Shown in pieces: positions 38,258-47,505 of a stretch of 64,000 nt of DNA (the stretch's first letter is position 1; each line of letters begins with the position of its first letter). Under the pieces are notes generated by a model, which was not told the origin of the DNA, did not search any database, and worked only from the letters and a program-made list of their open reading frames with translations. The position numbers were made by a program, and so were the translations under genes. This DNA comes from Chromatiales bacterium (GTDB lineage: Bacteria > Pseudomonadota > Gammaproteobacteria > Xanthomonadales > SZUA-36), in assembly GCA_024640045.1 (NCBI GenBank), contig JAHEFS010000001.1, positions 1-64,000 of the forward strand, given 5' to 3'.

Positions 38258-39835
38258 TCAGTGGCGGAAGTGCCGCATTCCCGTGAACACCATGGTCATC
38301 CCATGTTCGTTGGCCGCAGCGATGACCTCTTCATCACGCATTGAACCTCCGGGCTGAATGATGGCCTGGATACCGCCGTTGGCCGCCGTGTCGATACTGT
38401 CGCGGAAGGGAAAAAATGCGTCGGAACCCATGACTGCGCCATCCAGTGGGAGCTTGGCTTCGGAAGCCTTCCAGGCGGCGATGCGGGCAGAATCCACGCG
38501 GCTCATCTGACCGGCGCCGACACCGAGGGTGCGCCCGCCGCTGGCGTAGACAATGGCATTGGACTTGATCATGCGCACCAGCTTCCAGGCAAACAGAAGA
38601 TCGAGCCATTCCTGGTCCGTAGGTGCCCTGTCGCTGACGCATCGGCAATCAGAACGCTCGATCCGGCCCTGGTCGTACTGTTGAATAAGCAGGCCGCCAG
38701 CCACCTTGTGGTAGCTGAGCCGATTGCCGGCATCGGCCGCGGGCTGGCCGCGAAGCACGCGCACGTTGGGCTTTGCCGCCAGCACGGACAAGGCGTCCTC
38801 GGCGTAGGAGGGCGCCGAAATGACCTCGACGAACTGCTTTTCGATGATGCTGGCAGCCGTCTCGGCATCAAGTTGCTGGTTGAATGCAATGATGCCGCCG
38901 AAGGCGGAAACGGGATCCGTTTCGAAAGCTCTCAGGTAAGCCTCGAGTGCGGTATCGGCCTGGGCGGCACCGCATGGATTGGCATGTTTGACGATGACGC
39001 AGGCCGGGTCTCCATGGAACTGGTGGACACACTCGATGGCGGCGTCGGCGTCGGAGATATTGTTGTACGAAAGCTCTTTGCCCTGGAGTTGCTCAGCCCA
39101 GCCGGGCAGGGTTCCGCCGGCATCGCCAGCGACAAAAAAGGCGGCCTTCTGGTGCGGGTTTTCGCCGTAGCGCATCGTCTGCACACGGTTAAATTGCGGT
39201 GTATGGATGACCGGCAGACCGTCCGGGGCTTTGCCCTCGGGTCCACGCTGACTGAGGTAGTCGGCCACCATGCCATCGTAGCGAGCTGTGTGGGCGAAGG
39301 CGCTGACCGCCAGGCGATAACGGGTGGACTCCGACACCGCGCCTGCGGACTGCAGTTCAGACAGCACGGCCTGGTAGTCTGACGAATCGGTGACGATACT
39401 GACCCGAGCGTGATTCTTAGCCGCCGCCCGCACCATCGTCGGCCCGCCGATATCGATATTCTCGATGGCGTCAGCCAGGCTGCAGTCGGGGTTGGCGGTT
39501 ACCTCGGCAAAGGGGTACAGGTTGACGATGACCAGTTCGAACGGCTCGATACCATGCTCAGCCATCACTCCGGCGTCCTGATCGCGGCCCAGAATACCGC
39601 CGTGTACTTTCGGATGCAGGGTCTTGACCCTGCCGTCCATGATCTCGGGGAACCCGGTATGTTCACCGACCCCGGTGACGGCAACGCCACCGTCTCTTAG
39701 CAGGCGCGCGGTTCCACCCGTGCTGAGCACGGTGAAACCGAGACTTTCGAGGCCTTGGGCAAACTCCAGGATACCGGTCTTGTCGGAAACACTGATCAAA
39801 GCGAGACGCCTTTCAGGCGCGGCTGAAGGGTTCAT
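38258..39835 (-). CDS. purH: Bifunctional AICAR transformylase / IMP cyclohydrolase
   Basis: Last two steps of IMP synthesis, 525 residues. The N-terminal cyclohydrolase (MGS-like) domain contains [10 protein letters not shown] and [19 protein letters not shown]. The C-terminal transformylase domain carries [23 protein letters not shown] with the catalytic Lys-His, and [12 protein letters not shown]. Length is standard. It sits 87 bp downstream of fis; that gap holds a possible promoter. Confidence 0.97.
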   Translation of the reverse strand: MNPSAAPERRLALISVSDKTGILEFAQGLESLGFTVLSTGGTARLLRDGGVAVTGVGEHTGFPEIMDGRVKTLHPKVHGGILGRDQDAGVMAEHGIEPFELVIVNLYPFAEVTANPDCSLADAIENIDIGGPTMVRAAAKNHARVSIVTDSSDYQAVLSELQSAGAVSESTRYRLAVSAFAHTARYDGMVADYLSQRGPEGKAPDGLPVIHTPQFNRVQTMRYGENPHQKAAFFVAGDAGGTLPGWAEQLQGKELSYNNISDADAAIECVHQFHGDPACVIVKHANPCGAAQADTALEAYLRAFETDPVSAFGGIIAFNQQLDAETAASIIEKQFVEVISAPSYAEDALSVLAAKPNVRVLRGQPAADAGNRLSYHKVAGGLLIQQYDQGRIERSDCRCVSDRAPTDQEWLDLLFAWKLVRMIKSNAIVYASGGRTLGVGAGQMSRVDSARIAAWKASEAKLPLDGAVMGSDAFFPFRDSIDTAANGGIQAIIQPGGSMRDEEVIAAANEHGMTMVFTGMRHFRH

Positions 39836-39871
39836 AGTCTATTAGCTCCGGCTCTTTGGTACGTCAGGTAA

Positions 39872-39917
39872 CGGGTGTCGAAAACCCGCCGTGGTCGATC
39901 CTGCGTGCACCATTATA
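39872..39917 (-). promoter_or_regulatory. Possible purHD promoter in the fis-purH gap
   Basis: A perfect TATAAT lies on the minus strand (39917-39912) just past the fis stop, without a good -35. Downstream of it a small hairpin (CGGGT at 39872-39876 with ACCCG at 39884-39888) would lie in the purH leader. No PurR-type palindrome was seen. Confidence 0.35.
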
Positions 39918-39922
39918 CGCAG

Positions 39923-40201
39923 TCACCGAAGCCGTGTGATGGTCTGCTTTTTCCCTTGGCGAATGTTGTAACGGCGAATCCGGGTGCGCAGGGTATTGCG
40001 GGTCATACCCAGAATCCGCGCGGCGCGTGACTGGTTGCCCCGGGTAAACTTGAGCACCTCCTCGATGAGAGGGGGTTCAACCTCCGAGAGCAGCTTACGA
40101 TAGACATGTTCCGGTTCCGTGTTGCCCATGTCGAGCAGGAACTGGTTGATCGTTTTCCGGACCTCTTCCTTCAGCGGGGTGCTTTGTGATTTCTTCACCA
40201 T
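39923..40201 (-). CDS. fis: DNA-binding protein Fis
   Basis: Nucleoid protein, 92 residues, bending DNA and regulating stable RNA and recombination. The C-terminal helix-turn-helix QSRAARILGMTRNTLRTRI and the preceding dimerisation helix VEPPLIEEVLKFTRGN are typical. The ATG at 40201 gives the family's usual length; an upstream ATG at 40255 would add a non-conserved tail. It is encoded between the DUF3426 zinc-ribbon gene and purH, without the dusB or prmA that commonly precede it. Confidence 0.94.
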   Translation of the reverse strand: MVKKSQSTPLKEEVRKTINQFLLDMGNTEPEHVYRKLLSEVEPPLIEEVLKFTRGNQSRAARILGMTRNTLRTRIRRYNIRQGKKQTITRLR

Positions 40202-40285
40202 GACGGTTTTGCGTGCATTTTCAGTCCGGGTAGCCTGGGCGGGAAAAGGTAGCACACTGAAAGCGCCCGCGCACCATTGGACAAA

Positions 40286-41005
40286 TCAGAGAAAGCGGAT
40301 TTCGAAACCGACGGCCCGCTCTCCCGGACTGGCGAACTCCAGCAGAACGGGCACATGCACCCTTGACCTGAGGAGGTCCGAGTCTGACCCGCGCCCAGGC
40401 AGATATTCGGTGGCGGTAAAGTCACGCCGAGCGACTGGTTTTCCTGCCAGGTCCAGTAACGTCAGCTCCAGCACAGGCCAGGATTGCGCCCGCTCGGCAT
40501 GATTGACGAACGTGGCGCTGAGTACCAGGACGCCGGCCCGCGTCGGATGGGCGTGTAAATCTCGACTGACGACGTGTAACTGGCCCGTATCCCTGAACGA
40601 CAAATCCGGCTCTGCCTGAACGAGTTGAAAATGCTGCAGCAACGCCTGCGCCTGCGGCCATGTGTCGATATCGGCCCTGAATGTCCAGCCCAGGTGCACC
40701 AGCGTGCCCAGTGCCAGGAGCAAGCTCAACGCCAGCCAGTGGCCCCGTTTTTCATCCCCCCTGAAATGGACGTGGGCAGGCCCGAACGGCGCGGCCAGTT
40801 CCTGCTTGCTACCCAGTACCGGAGGCCGGTAACGCGTGCCAGCCGGTGGCGGAGTGTCGCCCGTATCAGGCCACTCATCGAACAGTTGCTCCAGGGCATC
40901 GAACTTCTGCCCGCAGCGCCCGCAGCGCACGGTGCCGCGCGAGTGGGCCAGGGTGACGGCATTGAGGACGTGAGCAGAGTCACATTCCGGGCAGCGTGTG
41001 TACAT
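40286..41005 (-). CDS. Zinc-ribbon membrane protein with DUF3426
   Basis: 239 residues. N-terminal zinc ribbon (MYTRCPECDSAHVL...CGRCGQKF, four Cys), a variable linker, one membrane helix (about 90-108) and a C-terminal DUF3426 beta-rich domain. The family (MJ0042-type zinc finger) is often found near fis or prmA. Topology suggests a cytosolic zinc finger and a periplasmic DUF3426. Function unknown. Confidence 0.87.
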   Translation of the reverse strand: MYTRCPECDSAHVLNAVTLAHSRGTVRCGRCGQKFDALEQLFDEWPDTGDTPPPAGTRYRPPVLGSKQELAAPFGPAHVHFRGDEKRGHWLALSLLLALGTLVHLGWTFRADIDTWPQAQALLQHFQLVQAEPDLSFRDTGQLHVVSRDLHAHPTRAGVLVLSATFVNHAERAQSWPVLELTLLDLAGKPVARRDFTATEYLPGRGSDSDLLRSRVHVPVLLEFASPGERAVGFEIRFL

Positions 41006-41072
41006 GGCTCAGGGTGAGGGCAGGCTGGCCCAAAAACGAAACCGGACGAGTCGGTTCAGGTAAGGCACTGGC

Positions 41073-41759
41073 TCAGGTATTGTTCTCACCGGTCGCCGTG
41101 TCCGCTGTGGCCTCATCCTCGGGTCCGTCACCGTTCAGGTAACGGTAGCGGTTCAGTTCCGACATGAAGATTTCTCGGATTTGCGCCTCCCTCTTGTCCA
41201 GATTGGCTTTCGAGCGCGCACCCTGGCGCAAGCGCCCCCGCAATTGCTTGATCTCATCGCTGATGGTGGCATCAATGGGTAGGCCGGCGCGTTGACGATC
41301 AGCGGCTTCGCGGATCTGGCCGTTGAGAGAAGCCACGACGCTGAGACGGCTTTGTTCGATCAGGCGGGCGTCGTAGGCGAGATTGTCGACCTCGACCTGC
41401 ATGGCGTCCAGAATCTCTTCTTCCGAGCGATACTTCAGCACCAGCAAACGGTCCGCACGCATCTGTTTTTCATGGGCGGCAATTTCGGGGTCAACCTTGT
41501 TTTTTTCCTTTTGGACCTGTTCCAACGTCGGCTCGGGCGCGGTCGGGTCATCAATGGACCTGATGACTATTCCGTTCTGGAGGATTTGGTGCGGGCGGTT
41601 GGCGTACTCCGCTGGCAAAGTGCTGTCGTAGTGCACCTCACCTTTCTCATCGACCCAACGGTAAACGAGTTGCGCCATCGCCGGGGCGGCGGGCAGCAAC
41701 AGGCACGCCGCGAGTGCCGCAAACATCCATGGCCGGTAGGCCTTGCTAGGTGCAACCAT
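41073..41759 (-). CDS. DUF4124 periplasmic protein
   Basis: 228 residues: a signal peptide (about 1-29, ending AMA), a DUF4124 domain (QLVYRWVDEKGEVHYDSTLP) and a long charged, probably coiled-coil region rich in Glu, Arg and Gln, ending in an acidic tail. DUF4124 proteins are common periplasmic proteins of unknown role in gammaproteobacteria. The start at 41759 lies within the pyrE 3' end (14-bp overlap); upstream in-frame extension would run through pyrE. Confidence 0.85.
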   Translation of the reverse strand: MVAPSKAYRPWMFAALAACLLLPAAPAMAQLVYRWVDEKGEVHYDSTLPAEYANRPHQILQNGIVIRSIDDPTAPEPTLEQVQKEKNKVDPEIAAHEKQMRADRLLVLKYRSEEEILDAMQVEVDNLAYDARLIEQSRLSVVASLNGQIREAADRQRAGLPIDATISDEIKQLRGRLRQGARSKANLDKREAQIREIFMSELNRYRYLNGDGPEDEATADTATGENNT

Positions 41760-42390
41760 AACGATCACGATAGCGCCGAATCGCCGCGATGTCGAACTCT
41801 TCCCGGCCATTGCGTTCCAGGTAAACGATGAGGTCATTGAGCCCGGCGATGGCGATGACGTCAATACCGAATTCAGCCGTTACCTCCTGCGCGGCCGATT
41901 GATCGCTCTGACCACGTTCCTGGCGGTCCAGCGCGATGGCGACAGCTGCCGTGTGCGCACCTGCGCCTTCGATCCAGCCGATCGACTCGCGGACCGAAGT
42001 GCCGGCGGAAATGACATCGTCGATGATCATGACGCGCCCACTGAGCGGCGCGCCGACCAGGAAGCCACCTTCGCCATGGTCTTTTGCCTCCTTGCGGTTG
42101 TAGGCGTAAGGCACGTTGCGGCCATGCTGGCTGCTGAGAGCGATGGTGGCCGCTGCAGCCAGCGGTATGCCTTTGTATGCTGGCCCGAACAGCATGTCGT
42201 AAGCGATACCGGAGGCTTGGATCGCGGCTGCGTAGCAGTCGCCCAGGCGCTTGAGTGAATCGCCGTCGTCGAAACCGCCCGCATTGAAAAAATAGGGGCT
42301 GACCCGGCCCGATTTCAGGGTGAATTCGCCGAATTTGAGATTGCCCTTGGCCAGCGCCAAGTCAAAGAATTTTTCCTGGTGGTCCTGCAT
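41746..42390 (-). CDS. pyrE: Orotate phosphoribosyltransferase
   Basis: Transfers orotate to PRPP giving OMP; 214 residues. The PRPP-binding loop is VMIIDDVISAGTS, the catalytic loop contains NRKEAKDHGEGG, and FKSGRxSPYFF-type residues (FTLKSGRVSPYFF) bind orotate. ATG 42390 (MQDHQEKFFDLAL) chosen by family length; a start at 42489 would add 33 residues. First gene of the minus-strand series and divergent from xthA across a 104-bp spacer. Confidence 0.96.
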   Translation of the reverse strand: MQDHQEKFFDLALAKGNLKFGEFTLKSGRVSPYFFNAGGFDDGDSLKRLGDCYAAAIQASGIAYDMLFGPAYKGIPLAAAATIALSSQHGRNVPYAYNRKEAKDHGEGGFLVGAPLSGRVMIIDDVISAGTSVRESIGWIEGAGAHTAAVAIALDRQERGQSDQSAAQEVTAEFGIDVIAIAGLNDLIVYLERNGREEFDIAAIRRYRDRYGCT

Positions 42391-42494
42391 GTCTTCTCGT
42401 CGAGGGTGCGGTTTCCTGAGTATCGCCCCGTACAGGCCGCTATGCAACGCAGCCACCATGACAAGGCGGGCGGGGGCGGGTATGCTCACGGCCC

Positions 42495-43289
42495 ATGAGA
42501 ATTATCACGCTCAATGCCAATGGAATCCGCGCAGCGGCCCGTAAAGGTTTCTTCGACTGGATGGCCCGCCAGGATGCGGATGTGGTCTGCATCCAGGAAA
42601 CCAAGGCCCAGGTTCACCAGTTGACTGATCCGGTCTTCCGGCCCGAGGGCTATCACTGCTACTACCACGATGCGCTGAAACCCGGTTACAGCGGTACGGC
42701 GGTCTATTCTCGGCATGAACCCGACGCAGTACAACACGGCCTCGGCTGGGACGTGATGGATAACGAAGGCCGCTGGTTGCAGGTCGATATCGGCGGCTTG
42801 AGCGTGGTCTCCCTGTACCTGCAGTCGGGGTCCTCCAGTGATGAGCGCCAGCAAGTCAAATATCGCGCCATGGATTACCTCGAGCCCCTCCTGCGCAAAA
42901 TGGCCAGCGACGGCCGGGAGTACCTGATCTGCGGTGACTGGAATATCGCGCATAAGAAGATTGACCTGAAAAACTGGCGGGGCAACCAGAAGAACTCGGG
43001 CTTTCTGCCGGAAGAACGTGCATGGATGAGCGAGCTGTTTGGGAAGTTCGGTTGGGTGGATGCCTTTCGGGTGGTCGACCCGCGGGAAGAACAATACACA
43101 TGGTGGTCCAACCGCGGACAGGCGTGGGCCAACAATACCGGGTGGCGTATCGATTACCAGGTGGTCACCCCTGGGGTGGCGGCCGCCGCCAGGGCAGCTG
43201 ACATCTACCGGGACGAGCGCTTTTCCGACCACGCGCCGCTGACGTTGGATTATGCGTTTGACATCAGAGCCGGCAGGAAGCCTGCTTGA
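42495..43289 (+). CDS. xthA: Exodeoxyribonuclease III
   Basis: AP endonuclease and 3'-5' exonuclease of the EEP superfamily, 264 residues. The metal ligand Glu is in CIQETKAQ, the catalytic Asp-x-Asn in CGDWNIAH, and the His general base in SDHAPL. Position divergent from pyrE matches that of crc in Pseudomonas. Crc has lost these catalytic residues, whereas here they are all present, so an active nuclease is expected. Its stop overlaps the ampG start. Confidence 0.94.
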   Translation: MRIITLNANGIRAAARKGFFDWMARQDADVVCIQETKAQVHQLTDPVFRPEGYHCYYHDALKPGYSGTAVYSRHEPDAVQHGLGWDVMDNEGRWLQVDIGGLSVVSLYLQSGSSSDERQQVKYRAMDYLEPLLRKMASDGREYLICGDWNIAHKKIDLKNWRGNQKNSGFLPEERAWMSELFGKFGWVDAFRVVDPREEQYTWWSNRGQAWANNTGWRIDYQVVTPGVAAAARAADIYRDERFSDHAPLTLDYAFDIRAGRKPA

Positions 43290-44542
43290 TTCAGAAATCA
43301 CGCCCCTGGCAGGAGGTTTTGTTCACGCGCAGAATGCTGACCTGCGTGTTCCTGGGTTTCAGTTCGGGTATGCCGCTTTTCGTGTTGGTCTCGCTGGTCC
43401 CGGCCTGGCTGAGAAGCCACGAGGTGGACCTCGCCACCATCGGCCTGTTTGCGCTGGTTGGATTGCCCTATACCTGGAAGTTCCTGTGGTCACCCTTGAT
43501 GGATCGCTACAAACTGCCGTTCCTGGGCAGACGACGCGGCTGGGCCCTGGTGACGCAGCTGGGCCTGTTGTTGTCCATTGGCGGACTGGGACACTTCAAC
43601 CCGGCGGTTTCCCTCGACAGCATCGTAATCGTGGTTTTCCTGGTGGCCGTTTTTGGCGCCAGCCAGGATATCGTTATCGATGCCTACCGCCGTGAATTGC
43701 TGGCTGATGACGAGTTGGGCACTGGCACCTCGATCTGGGTCAATGCTTACCGTTTGTCAGGGCTGGTGCCCGGGTCGTTGGCGCTGATCATGTCCGACCA
43801 CTTTTCCTGGATCGTGGTTTACTGGACGACCGGTGCGTTCATGGCCATTGGGGTCATCACGACCCTGATGATTCCGGAAGTCAGCGACGACCGTCTCGCA
43901 CCGCACTCATTGCGACAAGCCGTAGTCGAGCCTTTCGTCGAGTTCTTCCAGCGCGACGGCATCCGCAGTGCTCTGGCGATCCTGGCCTTCCTGTTCCTGT
44001 ACAAGTTGGGGGATAACATGGCCACGGCCCTGGCAACGCCGTTCTATCTCGATATGGGCTACTCGCGCAGCGAGATCGGTTCCGTGGCAAAAATTGCAGG
44101 GCTTTGGGCCAGCATTGCCGGTGGCGTGTTGGGCGGGATCGTCATGCTACGGCTGAGTATCAACCGGGCTCTGTGGCTGTTCGGATTCGTCCAGCTGGCG
44201 ACCATCCTGCCCTACGTATGGCTCAGCCAGGCGGGGCATACCCTGGTCGGACTGTTCGTTGTCGTCAGTGGTGAGTACCTTGGCGTCGGTCTTGGCGCCA
44301 TCGCGCTGACCGCTTACATGGCGCGGGAAACGAGCCGCGCTTTTACCGCCACGCAGTTCGCGCTGTTCAGCAGTTTTATCGCGGTGCCGCGGACCATTGC
44401 CAACGCTTCCACGGGATTTATCGTTGAAGCGCTGGGCTGGACCGTGTTTTACGTGATGTGTGCCCTGGTCGCGATTCCAGGCATGTTGTTGCTGCTCAAG
44501 GTCGCGCCATGGCGCGACCCGGGATTGGGCAAAAGGCCCTAA
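43286..44542 (+). CDS. ampG: AmpG-type muropeptide permease (MFS)
   Basis: 418-residue major-facilitator protein with about 12 membrane helices. The AmpG hallmarks are the N-terminal LGFSSGMPLFVLVSLVPAWLR and KFLWSPLMDRY, and FGASQDIVIDAYRRE. AmpG imports GlcNAc-anhydroMurNAc peptides released by lytic transglycosylases. The start is TTG 43286, overlapping the xthA stop. AnmK and an M23 peptidase are encoded next door on the other strand, supporting a recycling role. Confidence 0.9.
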   Translation: MIQKSRPWQEVLFTRRMLTCVFLGFSSGMPLFVLVSLVPAWLRSHEVDLATIGLFALVGLPYTWKFLWSPLMDRYKLPFLGRRRGWALVTQLGLLLSIGGLGHFNPAVSLDSIVIVVFLVAVFGASQDIVIDAYRRELLADDELGTGTSIWVNAYRLSGLVPGSLALIMSDHFSWIVVYWTTGAFMAIGVITTLMIPEVSDDRLAPHSLRQAVVEPFVEFFQRDGIRSALAILAFLFLYKLGDNMATALATPFYLDMGYSRSEIGSVAKIAGLWASIAGGVLGGIVMLRLSINRALWLFGFVQLATILPYVWLSQAGHTLVGLFVVVSGEYLGVGLGAIALTAYMARETSRAFTATQFALFSSFIAVPRTIANASTGFIVEALGWTVFYVMCALVAIPGMLLLLKVAPWRDPGLGKRP

Positions 44543-44916
44543 CGGGCCATGCGCGCCTCGAAGCCAAACGGTAACAGGGCCAGTCGTGTCATTTTCAGGT
44601 GTTGCGCCGCGAACGGCAGCCCAATGATGGTGATGGCGAAAAACAGCGCCATGATCAGGTGAAAGACAGCCAGTTCCAGACCGGGCAAAAGGATCCAGAT
44701 AATGTTCATCAGGACCGCAACGGCGCCGCCTGGGGGTTCCTTCTCACGAATTTCGCGGCCGAAGGGCGCTGCGGCCAGCCCGGCCAGCCGGAAACAGGCA
44801 ATGCCGAATGGAATGCCGATGATGGTGATGCACAGGATGAGGGCACCCAGCAGGTAGAGAAAGAACAGGACAAACCCGCCAAGCAGAAACCAGAGTATGT
44901 TCAGGGGGAGTGACAT
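44539..44916 (-). CDS. yccF: YccF-domain membrane protein
   Basis: 125 residues with two similar halves. Each combines a hydrophobic helix with the YccF motif ITIIGIPFGIACFRLA or ITIIGLPFAAQHLKMT. Inner-membrane protein of unknown role. ATG 44916 is fixed by AGGAGG four bases upstream; an in-frame ATG at 44937 is less likely. The stop overlaps the ampG stop on the opposite strand by 4 bp. Confidence 0.88.
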   Translation of the reverse strand: MSLPLNILWFLLGGFVLFFLYLLGALILCITIIGIPFGIACFRLAGLAAAPFGREIREKEPPGGAVAVLMNIIWILLPGLELAVFHLIMALFFAITIIGLPFAAQHLKMTRLALLPFGFEARMAR

Positions 44917-44933
44917 GGGGCCTCCTGGCATGT

Positions 44934-46049
44934 TCACGTGTGATTGGGGTGGTGGACTTCGCCCAGCAGTACCGGTTCGCGCGCCCCGGTGATCAGGCGG
45001 GTGTCCTGCCGGCGTTCAGCCAGTCGTTCGCGTGCCAGCCAGGCGAACAGCACGGCTTCCACCCAGTCGGGGTGCATGCCGTGCTGGCTGGTGGGCTCGA
45101 CCCGAGTATCCGGAAGGAGCGCAGCAATCCTGCCCAACAGGTCGGTATTATGGGCGCCGCCCCCGCAGACCAGCAGGCGCGCCACGGACCCGGCACTCTC
45201 ACTGACAGCCTGGGCGACCGTTCGCGCAGTCAGTTCGGACAGGGTGCACTGGACGTCTGCTGGCAATGCGGGGTGATTCCGCAGGAAGGGCTCCAGCCAG
45301 GCGCGGTTGAAGTATTCCAGCCCCGTGCTTTTGGGGGCGGCGCGGGCGAAGTAGGGATCGGACAAAAGGTCACGCAACAAGTCGGGCACCGGGCGGCCGC
45401 TGGCGGCCCACTCGCCATTCTCGTCGAAATCCAGGCCACGTTCCTGGCGGATCCACAAATCCAGCAGGCAGTTGGCCGGCCCGCTATCGTGCCCCCGCGT
45501 GCGGCCGTCGGCGGAAATGAAGGTGATGTTGGCGATGCCGCCCAGATTGAGAACGGCGCGCTCCTCATCAGAACGGAAGAACAACCTGCGGTGCAGCAGC
45601 GGCGCCAGTGGCGCCCCCTGGCCGCCTGCCTCCAGATCAGCCTGGCGAAAGTGGCTGACGACCGTGGCCCGTGTACTGCGCAGCAGAACCTGTGGACTGC
45701 CCAGCTGGATGGACCGAGGGGGATCCGCGTCGGGCGCGTGCCAGACCGTCTGGCCGTGGGAACCGATCGCGCTGATGTCCCGCATTTCGATGCCGGCCTC
45801 CTCGCTGACTTTTCGGGCAGCCTTGGCGAAATGGCGGCCGAGAAACTCGTCCAGCATTCCACCCGCGGCCTCCCTGGGTTCACGGCCGGAAGCCAGCAGA
45901 TCTTCAAGTTCGGATGCAATGGGCTCCCCGTAAGGCAGCGTCAGCGCATGCAGTAATCGCGGCTCTTCGTCTTCGAACAGCACCAGGGCGGCGTCGACAC
46001 CATCGCGACTGGTACCTGAGATCAACCCAATGAAGTAGCCCTGTGTCAC
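44934..46049 (-). CDS. anmK: Anhydro-N-acetylmuramic acid kinase
   Basis: Cytosolic kinase, 371 residues, converting anhydroMurNAc from recycled muropeptides to MurNAc-6-phosphate. ASKHA-fold motifs: GLISGTSRDGVDAAL at the N terminus, IGSHGQTVWH with the substrate site, NLGGIANITF, and CGGGAHN for adenosine binding. The start is GTG overlapping the stop of the upstream M23 gene (GTGA). The GTSRDG variant of the usual GTSxDG motif is normal. Confidence 0.95.
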   Translation of the reverse strand: MTQGYFIGLISGTSRDGVDAALVLFEDEEPRLLHALTLPYGEPIASELEDLLASGREPREAAGGMLDEFLGRHFAKAARKVSEEAGIEMRDISAIGSHGQTVWHAPDADPPRSIQLGSPQVLLRSTRATVVSHFRQADLEAGGQGAPLAPLLHRRLFFRSDEERAVLNLGGIANITFISADGRTRGHDSGPANCLLDLWIRQERGLDFDENGEWAASGRPVPDLLRDLLSDPYFARAAPKSTGLEYFNRAWLEPFLRNHPALPADVQCTLSELTARTVAQAVSESAGSVARLLVCGGGAHNTDLLGRIAALLPDTRVEPTSQHGMHPDWVEAVLFAWLARERLAERRQDTRLITGAREPVLLGEVHHPNHT

Positions 46050-47383
46050 TCGGAGCGCGCGTAGAGCGAAGCCGACTCCAGCCGGCTCAACTGCGTCAGG
46101 AAGGGCGCTGCATGTTGTTGGAAAGCCGCCAGTTGCTCCTTCTCCAGCGGTTGCACCGCAGGCAGGGAAACGGTCCGCGGATTGCGGTGCTTGCCGTTGA
46201 CGACAAATTCGTAGTGCAGGTGTGGCGCCTGTGCGAGCCCGGTTGCACCGACATGGCCAATGACCTGGCCCTGGCGAACCCGGTCTCCCTTCTTGACGGT
46301 GCGCTTGGAGAAATGCAGGTATTTCGTGACGATGCTGTTGGCGTGCTGGATGAAAACATAGTTGCCATTGAATTTGCTGTAGGCCGATTCGGTCACACGG
46401 CCATCGCCGGCAGCGTAGACCGGTGTCCCTGTTGGCGCGCGGTAGTCAATGCCATTGTGCGCCTTGAAGCGTTTCAGAATGGGGTGAAACCGCTTGGGAT
46501 TGAAGTTGGAGGAGATATAGGAAAAGTTGAGCGGTGCGCGCAGGAAGGCCTTGCGCATGTGGCGCCCGTCCGGGGCGTAATATTGGGGCCCATTGTCGGC
46601 TTCGTAGCGAATAGCCTGGTAGCGGTCACCCTGGTTGACGAAAGTGGCGGCCAGGACGTCACCGTCACGTAGATACTCGCCATCGCGATAGACTTTTTCA
46701 TAGAGCAGGAAAAACCGGTCGCCGCTCCGTATATCCAGCACGAAATCGATGTCCCAGCCAAAGATGTTGGCCAGTTTCATCACCATGGCGTCGCTCAGGC
46801 CGGCGGCCTTGCCTGCCAGGAACAAAGATGAGTCGATGCTCCCCTCGGTTTCCACCATTTCCGTGGTGATCTGGCGCTCCTGGATCCAGGCAGAAGGCGC
46901 GCCTGCAACCATGTCCACCATCAGGTAACGCTCGTCATCGAGCGTGTAGCGCATGTGCTCTAACGATCCGTCCATTGCTTGCCGGAACGCGAATTCGTCT
47001 CCCGGCCGAATCGTCTTGAGACTGCGGGTTTCATCGTTCAGCGCCAGAATTTCATGCAGGGTGCCCACGCTGAATCCCTGGGAGCGGAAAATGGTATCCA
47101 GTGTCTGCCCGGACTTGACCTTCATGCTGATCCATGGCGATTGATCAGTTGCGGCCAGTGGCGCGGTGGTGGTGTCGCCAGCACCCGTGGCTGTTCGCGT
47201 GGGCAGTGCCAGGTCGACCACCCGATCGAACGCGGGTGCAGTCGACGAGGGAGTCGGATTCAGGCCGCCCAGGGCGACACCGAACACGATCAGCGTGACC
47301 GCAAACAAGGCCGCCCGTGACCGGCTGATACCGATGTGCAAGTGTCGCAGGCGATGCAGCATTTGATTGGGAAATGTATCCAT
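46046..47383 (-). CDS. mepM: M23 peptidoglycan endopeptidase (MepM-like)
   Basis: 445 residues: a membrane anchor near 20-40, an OapA/LysM-like region (KSGQTLDTIFRSQGFS), a second helper domain, and a C-terminal LytM/M23 domain with the zinc ligands in HNGIDYRAPTGTPV and HLHYEF. Such enzymes cut D,D-crosslinks in the periplasm to allow wall expansion. The M23-anmK pair next to a divergent tyrS is a common gammaproteobacterial arrangement. Confidence 0.93.
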   Translation of the reverse strand: MDTFPNQMLHRLRHLHIGISRSRAALFAVTLIVFGVALGGLNPTPSSTAPAFDRVVDLALPTRTATGAGDTTTAPLAATDQSPWISMKVKSGQTLDTIFRSQGFSVGTLHEILALNDETRSLKTIRPGDEFAFRQAMDGSLEHMRYTLDDERYLMVDMVAGAPSAWIQERQITTEMVETEGSIDSSLFLAGKAAGLSDAMVMKLANIFGWDIDFVLDIRSGDRFFLLYEKVYRDGEYLRDGDVLAATFVNQGDRYQAIRYEADNGPQYYAPDGRHMRKAFLRAPLNFSYISSNFNPKRFHPILKRFKAHNGIDYRAPTGTPVYAAGDGRVTESAYSKFNGNYVFIQHANSIVTKYLHFSKRTVKKGDRVRQGQVIGHVGATGLAQAPHLHYEFVVNGKHRNPRTVSLPAVQPLEKEQLAAFQQHAAPFLTQLSRLESASLYARSE

Positions 47384-47505
47384 TAACGGGAGGCAGCTGA
47401 ATCCAGGGTCAGGCGTTCGGGCCAGGCAGGCATAACCTTAGCCAGACAAGGCCTGCCGGTCAATTGTGATCGCCGGGGTGGTGGATAAGGGGGTGAGGCA
47501 ATACA
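47384..47505. other. Divergent M23 / tyrS control region
   Basis: A 122-bp spacer that must hold promoters for both genes. A 7-bp inverted repeat GGCAGGC / GCCTGCC (47425-47431 with 47451-47457) spans the centre and could be an operator or leader structure. No convincing sigma-70 pair was picked out. Confidence 0.3.

Noticed and set aside
36055..38286. A 743-codon plus-strand open frame across uvrD and purD
   Set aside because: It lies wholly antisense to two well-conserved genes and shows no domain; long antisense frames are expected at this GC content.
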